From positions 1 to 64,000 of the forward strand of contig CACLHR010000008.1 of NCBI GenBank assembly GCA_902606745.1: DNA of 64,000 bases, given 5' to 3'. The notes beneath the pieces were generated by a model. It had not been told where the DNA came from. It saw only the letters and a list, made by a program, of their open reading frames with translations, and made no database searches. The stretch's first letter is position 1; each line of letters opens with the position of its first letter. Below, one piece after another: positions 63,463-64,000 of the stretch. The DNA is from an uncultured Gammaproteobacteria bacterium. GTDB taxonomy: Bacteria; Pseudomonadota; Gammaproteobacteria; PS1; Pseudothioglobaceae. Made by a program: the position numbers and the translations under genes.

Positions 63463-64000
63463 ATGACTTTTTCTGTTGCGGGATTTTGTAAAAAAACAGG
63501 TATGGTTGGTGTTGCTATTTCCTCATCAAGCATATGCGTAGCGAGTCGTTGCCCCTGGGTTCGTGCAGGCGTTGGAGCGGCAAGCACTCAAAATATTACT
63601 GACCCAAGTTTGGGTAATGCAATGCTAGATTTAATTGCAAAAGGTTCAAGTCCTGAAAAAGCAGTTCAAATGGTTGCTAACGGACGAAAATTTATCGATT
63701 ATCGGCAATTGACTTTGATTGATACTAAAGGTCGAAGTGCTAGCTTCACTGGCTCAGAAACTCTCGGTACTAATTCAGTGGTTAGTGGTGATGGTTGCAT
63801 TGCAGCGGGAAATCTGTTGATCAGTACTGAAGTACCTCAGGCTATAGCTGATAGTTTTTCTAAGCACACACACTTACATCTAGCTGAGCGCTTATTGTTG
63901 GCCTTAAAGGCTGGCCTTGATGCTGGAGGTGAAGAGGGTTCTGTGCACTCGGCTGGAATTAAGGTTGCACATGAACATCCTTGGCCATTAGTGGATTTAC
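63463..64000 (+). CDS. DUF1028 family protein, 3' end outside the window
   Basis: The ATG follows GGAGAG. The frame stays open to the window edge, giving about 179 residues that begin MTFSVAGFCKKTGMVGVAIS. PWVRAGVGAASTQNITDPSLGNAMLDLI, YRQLTLIDTKGRSASFTG and CIAAGNLLI match DUF1028, an Ntn-hydrolase-like family of unknown substrate often found near amidases or peptidases. It starts 35 nt after the RidA-like gene, in an apparent three-gene operon with the monooxygenase. Full length is usually 220-300 aa. Confidence 0.85.
   Translation, partial: MTFSVAGFCKKTGMVGVAISSSSICVASRCPWVRAGVGAASTQNITDPSLGNAMLDLIAKGSSPEKAVQMVANGRKFIDYRQLTLIDTKGRSASFTGSETLGTNSVVSGDGCIAAGNLLISTEVPQAIADSFSKHTHLHLAERLLLALKAGLDAGGEEGSVHSAGIKVAHEHPWPLVDL

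Noticed and set aside
1-64000. CRISPR arrays, rRNA and tRNA genes
   Set aside because: No regularly spaced repeats and no tRNA-like or rRNA-like conserved stretches were noticed while reading both strands; a covariance-model search would settle it.

Overview
The window is a 64-kb piece of an AT-rich, densely coding gammaproteobacterial chromosome. It holds housekeeping genes in typical gammaproteobacterial form (murC-murB-ddl-ftsQ, mltD, bolA, miaA, murD, rppH, hom-thrC, cysM, hemJ, ftsY, hemC, argH-fmt, trmL, rnfE, prmC). Between them lie blocks of transport and catabolic genes for organic nitrogen and organic acids. The low GC, short gaps and substrate-binding-protein transporters suggest a heterotrophic or mixotrophic marine lineage. 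A Thioglobaceae-like (SUP05/Arctic96BD-19) or similar clade is a guess, not shown by the sequence. I saw no rRNA, tRNA, CRISPR array, transposase or integrase, and no gene-free stretch over 300 bases.

Layout. 1-7.8 kb: cell-wall and division genes, then a minus-strand run of an iron-sulfur flavin reductase (with an apparent frameshift), bolA, mltD and a membrane protein, then miaA. 7.8-21.1 kb: a catabolic island with a MarR regulator, an acetoacetate-decarboxylase-fold protein, a fumarylacetoacetase-family enzyme, P450, a glutamine-synthetase-like ligase, aldehyde dehydrogenase, 2Fe-2S ferredoxin, a homoprotocatechuate-type extradiol dioxygenase, a glutaminase-like hydrolase, a sulfatase/phosphonate-monoester-hydrolase and a complete TctCBA transporter. 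Three promoters here carry the same TTCG-N4-CRAA operator just downstream of the -10 box, and a fourth copy faces the decarboxylase-marR unit, so the island looks like one MarR regulon. 21.3-24.8 kb: a trimethylamine-dehydrogenase-like flavoprotein directly behind murD.

26-40.6 kb: a polyamine and glutarate island. It has a GntR regulator, glutarate hydroxylase (csiD), L-2-hydroxyglutarate oxidase (lhgO), agmatinase, puuA/puuB/puuD-like genes, a class III aminotransferase, a potFGHI transporter and a semialdehyde dehydrogenase. Together these could convert agmatine and putrescine to succinate, and cadaverine to glutarate and then 2-oxoglutarate. 40.7-48.9 kb: threonine and cysteine synthesis, a polar amino acid ABC transporter, and an operon pairing an aspartyl-hydroxylase-like oxygenase with threonine aldolase. 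49-54 kb: ftsY, hemC, argH, fmt. 53.9-59.4 kb: a second catabolic block (amidohydrolase-like protein, second trimethylamine-dehydrogenase paralogue, FAD oxidoreductase, saccharopine-dehydrogenase-like protein); part of it is bracketed by a duplicated scrap of the fmt 3' end. 59.5-61.6 kb: trmL, a lone rnfE and prmC. 61.7-64 kb: a GC-richer flavin monooxygenase, then RidA-like and DUF1028 genes running off the edge.

The best candidate for an undescribed system is the MarR island. It resembles the gamma-glutamylation route used for putrescine (ligase, dehydrogenase, gamma-glutamyl hydrolase), but has a P450-ferredoxin pair where the flavin oxidase would be, and adds enzymes of homoprotocatechuate meta-cleavage. 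This suggests catabolism of an amine-bearing, possibly sulfated or methylated, aromatic compound. The substrate is inference.
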